Assembly: GCA_937892225.1 (NCBI GenBank)
Contig: CALAUH010000143.1
Coordinates: 1 to 35,569 of the forward strand
DNA: 35,569 bases
Reading direction: 5' to 3'
From: an uncultured Treponema sp.
GTDB lineage: Bacteria > Spirochaetota > Spirochaetia > Treponematales > Treponemataceae
Under the pieces are notes generated by a model. The model did not search any database. It was not told where the DNA came from and saw only the letters and a list, made by a program, of their open reading frames with translations. How positions within the stretch are numbered: position 1 is the first letter of the stretch; each line of letters starts with the position of its first letter. Below are positions 1 to 7,545 of the stretch, in pieces. Made by a program: the position numbers and the translations under genes.

Positions 1-812
1 GTATAAGTCTGTGCATATTCCGCAACCCATGGAGCAGTTATCTTCAGTTTGAACTTGAAAGTTTCCTCCCCAATATGGCGGCCAAAGTTTCCAATGGCGT
101 GCTGTTCATAGGAAAAGTTTTCTGGCAGTGAGAAAGTATCTTTCAAAAGTTCAATGTTTTTAATTACCGGCAAATTGAAAAATCTGTTTCCCTTATAATC
201 AGGATCTGTTCTGTAACCGTATAAGGTCCACATACCATTGTAGTAAATAAGCTGATAAGGAGCCATGGTTACTTTGAAAGTGTTGCCCTTTCTTTCGTAA
301 TCAAAAGTGATATAACAGTTCTTGCTCATGGCATCTTCAAGTTTGGACCAGGTTTCATTATCAATATCTACTGGATTCATTCCCAAAAACATGATGCGGT
401 TTGAAAGTTTCTTGGCATTCAGTTTTGTGTCCTGTTCAATATTTGATGACAGCGTTGTAAATACTTCAATTGCCTGAGTGTAAACTGGAGTTCCCTTAAT
501 CATATTAAGAAGATTTGCCATAAGCTGGGCGGAAATAATCTGGCGTTCTGTAGTGAGCATTCCAGGGATTCGGAATGTTGGGCTTGTGTAATAGTATCCT
601 TTTTTGAAGCGGTCATATTCAAGGAAGTCTGCGGCTCCAAAATCATCACGCAAGGCATCCAGGTCCCTGTGAACAGTTGCTTCAGATATTTCCCATTTAT
701 CCATGAATGTTTTTACATTTGGATAAGTTCCTGCGGCAATCCTTTCATCATACCAAACAATTCTTCTGTATGTTGCTAAGCTTTCTTTTTCGTCTTTCTT
801 CTTTCCTGGCAT
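1..812 (-). CDS. WYL-domain transcriptional regulator (partial, C-terminus outside window)
   Basis: Reading the minus strand from the ATG at 812 gives an open frame of 270 codons to the window edge without a stop. The N-terminus (about residues 15-65) is a winged helix-turn-helix of the DeoR/HTH_11 type, including the run SEATVHRDLDALRDDFGA. The second half (from about residue 140) looks like a WYL domain: ITFDYERKG, then APYQLIYYNGMWTLYGYR, then the FNLPVIKNIELL strand. WYL regulators bind DNA and sense a ligand, often nucleic acid, and are common in or beside defence islands. The start follows an AGAGGA ribosome binding site. It lies 16 nt after the FliG-like gene, with one copy of the shared CATTATTTG element just upstream, inside that gene's 3' end. 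Target genes cannot be told from the sequence. Confidence 0.85.
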   Translation of the reverse strand, partial: MPGKKKDEKESLATYRRIVWYDERIAAGTYPNVKTFMDKWEISEATVHRDLDALRDDFGAADFLEYDRFKKGYYYTSPTFRIPGMLTTERQIISAQLMANLLNMIKGTPVYTQAIEVFTTLSSNIEQDTKLNAKKLSNRIMFLGMNPVDIDNETWSKLEDAMSKNCYITFDYERKGNTFKVTMAPYQLIYYNGMWTLYGYRTDPDYKGNRFFNLPVIKNIELLKDTFSLPENFSYEQHAIGNFGRHIGEETFKFKLKITAPWVAEYAQTY

Positions 813-828
813 TTTTATCCTCTTGCCT

Positions 829-1122
829 TTATAATAGTATAACATGACTCTCAAATAATGCGAGTGTGATTTGTAAAACATTATTTTGTGTTTCAATCAC
901 ATCATCTTTTTTGACAGCGCCTAAAAATTCCATATCTTCCTTAAGCATTGCACAATCCAAAGATGACATACAATGAAAAATCTTCTCCTTAATAATTTCA
1001 TGAGCCCCATAAAGAGATTTAGCCAGAGTTACCGAATCGGCTTGCTGCAATAATTTAAGAATTACTCTGTCATCTAGAAAAACAATGTCCCGAAAATTAA
1101 AATCTTTTGAATCAATTTCCAT
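829..1122 (-). CDS. Stand-alone FliG C-terminal domain protein
   Basis: A 97-residue protein that covers just the C-terminal domain of the flagellar switch protein FliG, whose usual length is about 340 residues. The diagnostic stretches are RDIVFLDDRVI (charged DDR face that meets the stator in FliG), IIKEKIFHCMS, and LKEDMEFLG, which is identical in form to typical FliG. The N-terminal and middle domains, including the EHPQ motif that contacts FliM, are absent. The start has a strong AAGGAGG site, but that site sits in a 14-bp hairpin (see 1130-1162). The last residues are encoded by a copy of the CATTATTTG element, so the element forms part of the coding tail. It follows the FlhA-like gene by 44 nt. 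Whether it touches the flagellum, interferes with it, or is used elsewhere is unknown. Confidence 0.8.
   Translation of the reverse strand: MEIDSKDFNFRDIVFLDDRVILKLLQQADSVTLAKSLYGAHEIIKEKIFHCMSSLDCAMLKEDMEFLGAVKKDDVIETQNNVLQITLALFESHVILL
846..869 (-). repeat. Shared upstream element, copy 1 (before the WYL gene)
   Basis: Read on the minus strand it is CACTCGCATTATTTGAGAGTC, one of four copies sharing CATTATTTGnnAGTy. It ends 33 nt before the WYL start codon and lies inside the 3' end of the FliG-like frame. Function unknown; a promoter or regulator site is the simplest reading. Confidence 0.6.
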
Positions 1123-1129
1123 AAGCTGC

Positions 1130-1162
1130 CTCCTTGTTTATATGTACAATATAAACAAGGAG
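1130..1162 (-). promoter_or_regulatory. 14-bp hairpin sequestering the ribosome binding site of the FliG-like gene
   Basis: On the minus strand CTCCTTGTTTATAT and ATATAAACAAGGAG are perfect inverted repeats of 14 bp around a 5-nt loop, TGTAC. The 3' arm contains AAGGAG of the Shine-Dalgarno sequence (AAGGAGG, then a 6-nt spacer, then ATG at 1122). If transcription starts upstream of 1162 the site would be fully paired, which suggests control of translation, for example by temperature, an RNA or a protein. The pairing is seen directly; the regulatory role is inferred. Confidence 0.65.
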
Positions 1163-1185
1163 ACTCTCAAATAATGCAAGTGTAA
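1162..1185 (-). repeat. Shared upstream element, copy 2 (before the FliG-like gene)
   Basis: Minus strand: ACACTTGCATTATTTGAGAGTC. It carries the stop codon (TGA, 1167-1169) of the FlhA-like gene, ends 39 nt before the FliG-like start, and abuts the ribosome-site hairpin. Confidence 0.6.
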
Positions 1186-1940
1186 TATTTTTTTTCATTA
1201 ATTCTAAAAGAAAAAGAAACAATTATTAATGGAATGCACAGATATATAAAATATCCACTGGAAAGAATCATATATTTATTCAAAGCGTCTTTCCAAAACA
1301 TACCGCGGATAAATATTTCCTGGCATGTCCCTCCTGCAACATCAATACAAAAAATAGCTAGGAAGGTTTTAAAAATATCTGAAACTAGTTTGACAGCTGA
1401 CTCAAGTGTAAAATAATACTCCTCAAATTTATTTATTTCTTCAATTTTTATGTTGGAATCTTCATAAGCAGATTCAGTTTGTAACATTTCACCACGCAAT
1501 TTATTTTCCAGTGAAAATAAAGAAGAACGAGAATCATTAAGGAAACATCCTGCAAACCATAAACAGAAAAAGGAAAGAAATATTCCAATTATAATTGTTG
1601 ATGTAAAACCATAAACAATATTCTCTTTGCAAATAATTTCTCCTAATACACGGACTAAAGGAATCTGTTCTTCATATGATTCAACTGTTAAAAAAGTCCT
1701 TGTTGTAGTTATTGCCATTCCAATTGTAAAACAACAAAAACAAGAGATAATAGTTGGAAATTTCACCGTAAATTTTTTTGTTGTTGATTTCCAGATGCAA
1801 ATCCCAATTCCAAATGCAATGTCCAATCCCATGATTATTTCAATACCAATAACAGGAATACTGATGAAAATTAACGAAAATCCTATTACTGTAAAAATAA
1901 CTGGAATATATCCACCAAGTAAACTAATAGCTTTATTCAT
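1167..1940 (-). CDS. Truncated FlhA-like (FHIPEP-family) membrane protein
   Basis: A 257-residue protein with about six hydrophobic segments and no soluble C-terminal domain. The order of segments follows the N-terminal membrane domain of FlhA, the flagellar export gate. IIMGLDIAFGIGICIW matches the LLALNIALS region, then KFPTIISCFCCFTIGMAITTTR matches the FPTLLL...LNVASTR signature, then ENIVYGFTSTIIIGIF. Later, ESAVKLVSDIFKTFLAIF and RGMFWKDALNKYMILSSG correspond to the DGASKFVKGD and HGMSFGEALQTYTLLTIGD regions. Full FlhA is about 680-700 residues, so the nonameric cytoplasmic ring is missing. The start at 1940 is chosen because GGAGG lies 5 nt before it; an upstream in-frame ATG at 1952 lacks this. 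The similarity is divergent and judged by eye. Confidence 0.65.
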   Translation of the reverse strand: MNKAISLLGGYIPVIFTVIGFSLIFISIPVIGIEIIMGLDIAFGIGICIWKSTTKKFTVKFPTIISCFCCFTIGMAITTTRTFLTVESYEEQIPLVRVLGEIICKENIVYGFTSTIIIGIFLSFFCLWFAGCFLNDSRSSLFSLENKLRGEMLQTESAYEDSNIKIEEINKFEEYYFTLESAVKLVSDIFKTFLAIFCIDVAGGTCQEIFIRGMFWKDALNKYMILSSGYFIYLCIPLIIVSFSFRINEKKYYTCII

Positions 1941-1975
1941 AAAGGCCTCCATTTTCCTTAAAGATAATTCATCAA

Positions 1976-1997
1976 ACTATCAAATAATGAGTGTGTA
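1976..1997 (-). repeat. Shared upstream element, copy 3 (before the FlhA-like gene)
   Basis: Minus strand: TACACACTCATTATTTGATAGT. It lies 35 nt before the start codon at 1940, in the divergent gap shared with the plus-strand lipoprotein gene. Confidence 0.55.
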
Positions 1998-2036
1998 TAA
2001 AAAATATTTACCCTCTCGTTCCATGAAAGTCTGCTT

Positions 2037-2045
2037 TGCTATATT
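2037..2045 (+). promoter_or_regulatory. Possible extended -10 box for the lipoprotein gene
   Basis: TGCTATATT fits the extended -10 form TGnTATAAT with one mismatch and lies about 30 nt before the plus-strand start at 2075. No convincing -35 box is seen. Confidence 0.3.
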
Positions 2046-2074
2046 TCAATCAACAATAATTTTGGAGGATCAAG

Positions 2075-2926
2075 ATGAAAAAAATTATTAGTCTTATTGG
2101 TACTGTAATTCTTATCAGTACTTTCTTTGGTTGTGCTTCCACAGATGAAGTTCAATATTCTAATCCCACTGAATATGAAGAATTTTATTCGTGGGATATT
2201 AGGTCAAACTATTCTTTTGAAGAAAAAGCTCACCATGGTGTAAAAGGTTTCAAACTGACAGGCTGTGAACTGGAAGTAATAACAGTAAGCGAAGGAAAAT
2301 ATCTTAAAGTAAATGATATGATTTCTGTTAATATTAAAAACTTTCTGAATGAAAATCCTGATTTCCAGGAAAGAATTGAAAGAGACAAGAGATACACTAT
2401 TTATCTAAGTTATCTGCAGGATGGTAATTTCTTTACCGGATATTCATACACTCCCGTTCTGGATGATGTTGAAAACTTAAGAACTCTAGCAGAAATTGAA
2501 GAAGAAAAAGCTGCAAAGGAAGCTGAAAAACTGGCAAAAGAAAAGGCTGATAAAGAGGCAAAAGAACTAAAGGAGAAAAAACTTGAAGCAAAAGGACAGG
2601 AGATTGCGGCCGGTTATGTTTATCATGGAATTGAAGAAGCAAAAAATAATGCAGCTTTATTTACAAGCGGTTCACTGGAACCAGGACATGCTTATTACAT
2701 TGATTTATTCCAAATAGATAATAGTAACTCTTCATATGCAGCTGCTGCTACAAGCATTTTTGCTACCTTGAAATATCATTTCATAAAATATGCAGACCAG
2801 AAAGTTCGTGCTGAAGTAACATCTGCTGCTGTAACTGTATTGGGCAATTGGCCTGTAAAAGTTGTAGTCCTTGGAGGCGATGGTCCAATGTATACGCCAA
2901 TTGTTCTTGGATTAGTTGGAGAATAA
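2075..2926 (+). CDS. Lipoprotein with charged coiled-coil segment, function unknown
   Basis: A 283-residue protein on the opposite strand from its neighbours. It begins with a lipoprotein signal, MKKIISLIGTVILISTFFGC, with a relaxed spirochaete-like lipobox ending in FFGC, so Cys20 is the probable lipidated residue. Residues 20-135 form a mixed globular region. Residues about 138-175 are an unbroken Glu/Lys/Ala-rich helix (AAKEAEKLAKEKADKEAKEL), likely a coiled coil. The C-terminal third is rich in Ala, Gly and Val, ending VVVLGGDGPMYTPIVLGLVGE. A TTTGGAGGATC ribosome site precedes the ATG. I do not recognise the family. It is a single-gene transcript followed by its own terminator. Confidence 0.8.
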   Translation: MKKIISLIGTVILISTFFGCASTDEVQYSNPTEYEEFYSWDIRSNYSFEEKAHHGVKGFKLTGCELEVITVSEGKYLKVNDMISVNIKNFLNENPDFQERIERDKRYTIYLSYLQDGNFFTGYSYTPVLDDVENLRTLAEIEEEKAAKEAEKLAKEKADKEAKELKEKKLEAKGQEIAAGYVYHGIEEAKNNAALFTSGSLEPGHAYYIDLFQIDNSNSSYAAAATSIFATLKYHFIKYADQKVRAEVTSAAVTVLGNWPVKVVVLGGDGPMYTPIVLGLVGE

Positions 2927-3014
2927 AGCGTTTTAACCCTTCCAGATTGAATTATATACGTACAAGAACTACGGATGAAATTTAAATAACGCTTTCTGGA
3001 AGGGTGTTTTTTTT
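2927..3014 (+). terminator. Rho-independent terminator with interlocking second stem
   Basis: ACCCTTCCAGA (2936-2946) pairs perfectly with TCTGGAAGGGT (2995-3005), followed by G and eight T residues. The loop is long (48 nt). A second pair, AGCGTT (2927-2932) with AACGCT (2988-2993), interlocks with the first, so the two stems form a pseudoknot or exclude each other. It starts directly after the lipoprotein stop codon. Confidence 0.65.
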
Positions 3015-3026
3015 ATAAGTATGAGT

Positions 3027-5159
3027 TTAAATAGAAAATCCTATTTTTCTTTCCCCTTCTTTTTCCAAACGTTCGTTTTTACACAAACCAACCAGATTAT
3101 CATAATCCAGTTTTGCACCTGTAATTATTTCATTCATTTCACATTTACGGACAATGTTATCTATTTCGCCACCACTAAAATCAAACTGATTAGCTAAGGA
3201 ATAAGCATCTTCATCTGACAAAGAAGACATTTTATTCATCCAGATTTTACCACGGGCTTCAATACTTGGTTTTTCATATTTAATTTTAAACAGAAAACGG
3301 CGTTCAAAAGCGGCATCCATATTTTCACACAGGTTTGTTGTTGCAATCATAATGCCATCAAGGTTTTCCATTTCTTCAAGAAGAATGTTCTGCATAGCAT
3401 TTTCAGTCTGTCGAGGACCACCACCCTCCAATGAACCTCTTTTTGAAATAAGGGCATCAGCTTCATTAAAAAGTAAGATAGGAGTATTTTCTCCATGATT
3501 TTTGCAGGATTTACAAAGCGACTTATAATTAGTGAATATTTTTTTGATACATTTTTCACTTTCGCCAAACCACATTGATTTAGATTCTGATATATCAACA
3601 TGCAGGATTTTTCTGTTTGTTTTTTTAGCGATTTGATATACGGATTCAGTTTTTCCAGTCCCAGGAGCTCCGTAAAAAATGACAGCGACTCCTTTCGAAA
3701 GACCTTTTGATTCAAGTCGGTTTTGGATGGAAATTAAGTTATCCTGCTCTAAGCTTTCTGTAAGCATATCTATTTGATTTTGAATGGATACAGGATAAAA
3801 AAGTTCTTTTTCTTTTAATTTTTCCGGTTCATAAACATCTTTTGATACATTTTTTCGTTTATAAATATCAGCATTTTCACCATATAGAAGTTCAATAGAT
3901 TTATCCCCAAGATCAATACTTGTTCTTTCAACGTTTTCATTTTTATCGATTTCCAATAACCCAGATTCAATTAAATAATGTTTTTCTTCATTAAATGCCC
4001 TTACCTGTTGAAAATATTCTTCATTATGCCCATAAATATACAGCAAAGAATGAGTTAGTCCAATGTAATATCCTTGTGTAAAATTATGAACACAATACAG
4101 ATAAAACCATCTTGTACATTCATCAGGAATTAAAATCTTTATTGTTTTAAAATAACTGATTTTTCCTAATTCTTTTTCAAAGTTTTTTAATTTTTGCTTT
4201 TTATAATTTAAAGAAGTATTATTTTCATATATGTAAGAATGTTTTTTTAGGGTATCTATAATTTTATCCATTTCTGAAGGTTTTTCATTTTGATAAAGAT
4301 ATGGTTTTGCATCATTTCCAAAAAAGGTTTTTATACCATTTCTTGAAAATCTAAATGAAGGTCGTTCAGATCTTCCCTTTTCAAGCCAAAATTGTTCTAC
4401 ATATTTTTTTTCTAACAGAATATCTGTTCCCTCGTAAAAAGCTCTTCTTCTTTTTATCCATGAATTTCTTGGTAAAGAACAGAAAGCTCCACAAATATCT
4501 TGATTATTCTCAACTTCAAAATATTCATCACCAAAAATTACTGTATAAGAAAAATAGTAAAGTAACATTCTTGAATCAAAATCATCAGGATATTTTTCTG
4601 TTATATACTTAAATAAATCTATTTGCTGAACGGATGATTCAAATTTTACAATCTGACGTTTATATTCAATATCGTCCATTATCTTTTTGCGAAAACTATC
4701 TGCAATAAACATTACTTCAGATATTGCGGTTTCCAAATTATAATCTTCTTTTTTAGGAATATAAACTTTTTCACCATCTATTACACTGTTACTAACACTA
4801 CCAAGAATACTATAACCATTATTTTCTGGATGAGAACTAACATTAGTTCGAGCTTTTATTTCAATTAGACTTTTCTGTTCAAGTTTATCTATGGCATAAC
4901 GGTATTCCAAAAGATGTAAAAAAGGATAACCCAGATAATCTGCAATCTGATGAAGATTTACATTTTGATATTCTTGATTTTGAAGAGAAAAAATTAATGC
5001 AAAAAATAAAGCTTCAGTAGTTGTAATTTCAAGAAACTCGGATACTATCTTTAATGGATTTTCAAGTTCTTTTAAAATCAACTCGTCAAGTTTGCAACCT
5101 TTAGCTTTTTCAGAAATTTCAATAACTGAACTAAGAATTGGATTAGAATGTGCTAACAT
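3027..5159 (-). CDS. AAA+ family ATPase, about 710 residues
   Basis: The C-terminal 250 residues are a classical AAA+ module: Walker A FYGAPGTGKTES at about residue 500, Walker B ILLFNEADALISKRG at about 565 (Asn in place of the usual Asp, as in many bacterial relatives), sensor 1 MIATTNL, and arginine finger AFERRF. The N-terminal 480 residues have no motif I recognise; they are helical and may read substrates. Such ATPases remodel or unfold partner proteins. The start at 5159 is chosen because GGAGG precedes it by 5 nt; an in-frame ATG at 5171 has no such site. A copy of the shared element lies 57 nt upstream, and an inverted repeat covers the ribosome site and start. No nuclease or protease domain is visible. 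Confidence 0.8.
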   Translation of the reverse strand: MLAHSNPILSSVIEISEKAKGCKLDELILKELENPLKIVSEFLEITTTEALFFALIFSLQNQEYQNVNLHQIADYLGYPFLHLLEYRYAIDKLEQKSLIEIKARTNVSSHPENNGYSILGSVSNSVIDGEKVYIPKKEDYNLETAISEVMFIADSFRKKIMDDIEYKRQIVKFESSVQQIDLFKYITEKYPDDFDSRMLLYYFSYTVIFGDEYFEVENNQDICGAFCSLPRNSWIKRRRAFYEGTDILLEKKYVEQFWLEKGRSERPSFRFSRNGIKTFFGNDAKPYLYQNEKPSEMDKIIDTLKKHSYIYENNTSLNYKKQKLKNFEKELGKISYFKTIKILIPDECTRWFYLYCVHNFTQGYYIGLTHSLLYIYGHNEEYFQQVRAFNEEKHYLIESGLLEIDKNENVERTSIDLGDKSIELLYGENADIYKRKNVSKDVYEPEKLKEKELFYPVSIQNQIDMLTESLEQDNLISIQNRLESKGLSKGVAVIFYGAPGTGKTESVYQIAKKTNRKILHVDISESKSMWFGESEKCIKKIFTNYKSLCKSCKNHGENTPILLFNEADALISKRGSLEGGGPRQTENAMQNILLEEMENLDGIMIATTNLCENMDAAFERRFLFKIKYEKPSIEARGKIWMNKMSSLSDEDAYSLANQFDFSGGEIDNIVRKCEMNEIITGAKLDYDNLVGLCKNERLEKEGERKIGFSI

Positions 5160-5202
5160 AAATACCTCCATAATAATGGCATAATAATTTCAAGGTATTT
5201 AT
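5158..5202 (-). promoter_or_regulatory. Inverted repeat covering the ribosome site and start of the AAA+ gene
   Basis: ATAAATACCT (minus-strand 5' arm at 5202-5193) and AGGTATTTAT (5167-5158) are perfect 10-bp inverted repeats separated by 25 nt. The 3' arm includes part of GGAGG and the first two bases of the ATG. This resembles the arrangement upstream of the FliG-like gene, although the loop is longer and the stem weaker. Regulatory role inferred. Confidence 0.45.
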
Positions 5203-5216
5203 AATTTAAGATATTA

Positions 5217-5240
5217 GACTTGCAAATAATGAGAGCGGGA
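5217..5240 (-). repeat. Shared upstream element, copy 4 (before the AAA+ gene)
   Basis: Minus strand: CCCGCTCTCATTATTTGCAAGTC. It follows the tRNA-Ala gene by 17 nt of A-rich sequence and ends 57 nt before the AAA+ start codon. Confidence 0.55.
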
Positions 5241-5257
5241 TTTTTTTTTTAATTTTT

Positions 5258-5331
5258 TGGAGCTGAGGGGACTTGAACCCCTTGCCGCTACAATGCCATT
5301 GTAGCGCTCTAGCCAGATGAGCTACAGACCC
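5258..5331 (-). tRNA. tRNA-Ala, anticodon GGC
   Basis: The 74-nt minus-strand sequence folds as a tRNA. The D arm is GCTC...GAGC, the anticodon stem CTACA/TGTAG encloses the 7-nt loop ATGGCAT with anticodon GGC, and the T arm is AGGGG-TTCAAGT-CCCCT. The acceptor stem GGGTCTG/CAGCTCC has one G-T wobble and one T-C mismatch. CCA is not encoded. It sits between the coiled-coil gene and the first shared element, so it could mark an integration boundary. Confidence 0.9.
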
Positions 5332-5553
5332 GATTTTAATAATTTTCAATTCTATCTAAAAATTTGTGAAGATTTAGTGAAAGTTTTTCCATAATAAAAT
5401 AATTATACTACAATCCAAACTTACAAATAACTTTTAATTTTTCTTTTTTTAATACTAATTTTTACCTTAGTTTTCTCTGAAAATTTTTCCTACAAAATTA
5501 TTCTGTATTGCATTTTAGACTGAAATTATAATTTTAATAACTCTAGTAACGGT

Positions 5554-6276
5554 TTATTCTGTTTCTGTATAATTTAATTTTTCTAAATAGTTTTCAATCT
5601 GTGAAATTTTTATTGGAATGTTATCAAATTTAGTAAATACTGTTTCATTGAATAATAATTCTTGTTCCATTTTAATTAATTCTTTTACCAATTGCTGTTT
5701 TTCATTTTGCAACAGGTCTTTTCTTTTTATCACAATTTTAATTTCTTTTAATCTATTTTGAATTTCTAATCCTCTTTTAGAATGTATCTGGCCTTTTATT
5801 GTTAAATTAGATTTATTAATAGACGAAGTTACTTTTTCTTTTGTTTCATTTACAACAAGTTCTTTTTTCCATACTCTTTGTTTAATTCTAATAATTTCAT
5901 CTATACATTCTTCTAAATCATATCGACTATAATATCCTTTATTTTCATCCATAATTTTTAATAAAGCGTCTAATTTTCCTATAAAAGCATACTCTTCTTT
6001 TGAAGAAAAATAACCAAAAGATTCTTTTTTTCTATTTGTTAAAAATTTTTTAATATTATCAATATTTCTTAATAAAATTCTCTCTTCTTCCTTATCAATC
6101 TGCTTTTTAGTTGATATATTCGAAACTTTTATTTTCTGTTCAGTAGATTTTTGTTTGTGAGATATTTCTAAAAGAGGCGTATTATCAATAATTATTCTTT
6201 TAGGTCTTTTTATCCAGTCACTATTTTCTTGTCCAAGATTAAAGTAAACTTGTATTAATTCATTATTATTTATCAT
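5554..6276 (-). CDS. Lysine-rich helical/coiled-coil protein, function unknown
   Basis: A 240-residue protein dominated by Lys, Glu and Ile with long predicted helices, for example RIIRIKQRVWKKELVVNETK and later KQQLVKELIKMEQELLFNE. No catalytic motif, signal peptide or membrane segment is visible. It starts 12 nt after the stop codon of the Hsp70-like gene and is the last gene of the five-gene cassette, so it is probably a partner of that ATPase; its ribosome site is weak and it may be translationally coupled. The 222-nt gap between it and the tRNA holds only AT-rich sequence. Confidence 0.65.
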   Translation of the reverse strand: MINNNELIQVYFNLGQENSDWIKRPKRIIIDNTPLLEISHKQKSTEQKIKVSNISTKKQIDKEEERILLRNIDNIKKFLTNRKKESFGYFSSKEEYAFIGKLDALLKIMDENKGYYSRYDLEECIDEIIRIKQRVWKKELVVNETKEKVTSSINKSNLTIKGQIHSKRGLEIQNRLKEIKIVIKRKDLLQNEKQQLVKELIKMEQELLFNETVFTKFDNIPIKISQIENYLEKLNYTETE

Positions 6277-6288
6277 ATTTATTTTTTC

Positions 6289-7535
6289 TTACCCCAAATA
6301 TTTTTCACCTTTTTCTTCTAAATCTGCTTTCCAATCAAACTCTTGTTTTTTTAATCTCTCTTCTTTTTCAATTTGATAAAAATTTGGAAATCCACGAACA
6401 CTATCAATTTCATCATGATGACGAGCCAACATTTGTGAAATAATTAATCGTTGATTTTTTTGCAATAACATTTCTTCAGAAATTATAAATTCTTCAATAC
6501 TTCTTGCAAAATTTAATGGCGGAATAATTGTATTTCTTAAACGCTCTCTAGTAGATTCTATATTAGAAACATACCAAGGATTATTTGCACCACCTCCTAA
6601 AAAGAAAACATCTAATTTATAATAATTGCTATAATTTACATCTAAATAATTTCTTGAATTCACCAACATTGCAGAAAATTCAATTTTAAATTGATTTGAA
6701 AAAACAGCATCAGAGGATTCTTGAATAATCTCAACACCATATGGTAATACCTTTTGTGCCAGACAGTACATATATGAATTTTTCGTATTTTCAGATGTTA
6801 TTTTTTGAAATAAAGCCATATCTACTGTACCTCCACCGACATCAATTATTGCATATACACCATCTGCAACAAAATTTGATTGATGATACAGTAACATTTC
6901 TGCTGCTAATTCAGGATAAACATGTACGTCCCATTTTAATATAGCTTTTTTTTGAAGAATTTCAGAATAAACAGAATCTAGATTGGAAATTAAAACTTGA
7001 TTTCCTGTATTTCAACTTTTACTCTACTTCCCCCTGCTAATAAAATGGCATCCTCTAATATGTCTTGATACAAACCTTTATTATTTTTATTCGTTTCTTC
7101 ATAGAAGTTTTCAAGAGGAACGCCCATATTTATTGAAACCTTAATATCATCAATATTTGAAATGTTTAAATTACTTTTTATAATTTCTAAGGAACGTTTT
7201 ATTACTTGAGCCAAAAAATAAACGCAACACATTTCTTCAAAATTATTTACAGTCTTTTCTGCTGTATTTTTCAATTTTTTTTCAATAATAGAATATTTAA
7301 AATATTTAACTTCCTTAAAATCTCCTTCAGGCTTTTCAAAAAACAATCTTTCATTTTGAACATATAAAACTGTTTGTTTGAAAAAATCATTATCCCATTT
7401 TATAGTTTCTATTTGTGGAACTTGTGTCGGTGCATAACTATAAGAAACTTTTGTATATGATGTTCCAAAGTCAATTCCAACAAAAACATTAGATATTGTT
7501 TGTCTTCTAAAAGATGATAAAGTTGGTGCTGGCAT
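6289..7535 (-). pseudogene. Hsp70/actin-fold ATPase split by a -1 frameshift
   Basis: The first frame (7535-6990, 181 codons) has the phosphate-1 loop FVGIDFGTSYTKVSY at residues about 18-32 and ends at a TAA. The second frame stays open from about 7007 to 6289 and carries the phosphate-2 loop AIIDVGGGTVDMALF. The untracked linking stretch VLISNLDSVYSEILQKKAI is in the second frame, so the gene is one unit of about 415 codons broken by one missing base within 6990-7006 (the TGA-to-TAA overlap of the two frames). This is a DnaK/ParM/MreB-type nucleotide-binding fold without an Hsp70 substrate domain. It starts 10 nt after the SNF2-like gene with GAGGG as ribosome site. It could be a real pseudogene, a sequencing error or recoding; no canonical slippery heptamer is present. 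Confidence 0.8.
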
Positions 7536-7545
7536 TCTTTTCCCT

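Noticed and set aside
1162..1185. Element as a sigma-54 promoter (TTGCA resembles the -12 box)
   Set aside because: There is no GG at the right distance upstream in any copy, and two copies lack TTGCA.
1627..2091. Plus-strand open frame of 154 codons opposite the FlhA-like gene
   Set aside because: It is antisense to a membrane protein with clear motifs and has no good ribosome site.
846..5240. The four repeated elements as integron attC sites
   Set aside because: They lie at gene borders like cassettes, but they have no GTTRRRY core, no long imperfect palindrome, and no integrase gene is seen.
846..5240. Elements as intrinsic terminators on the plus strand
   Set aside because: Two copies (1162-1185 and 5217-5240) are followed by T-runs, but the possible stems are only 3-4 bp and no plus-strand genes end there.
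6990..7010. Programmed -1 frameshift in the Hsp70-like gene
   Set aside because: No X-XXY-YYZ slippery heptamer and no obvious stimulating stem; a simple indel is the better explanation.
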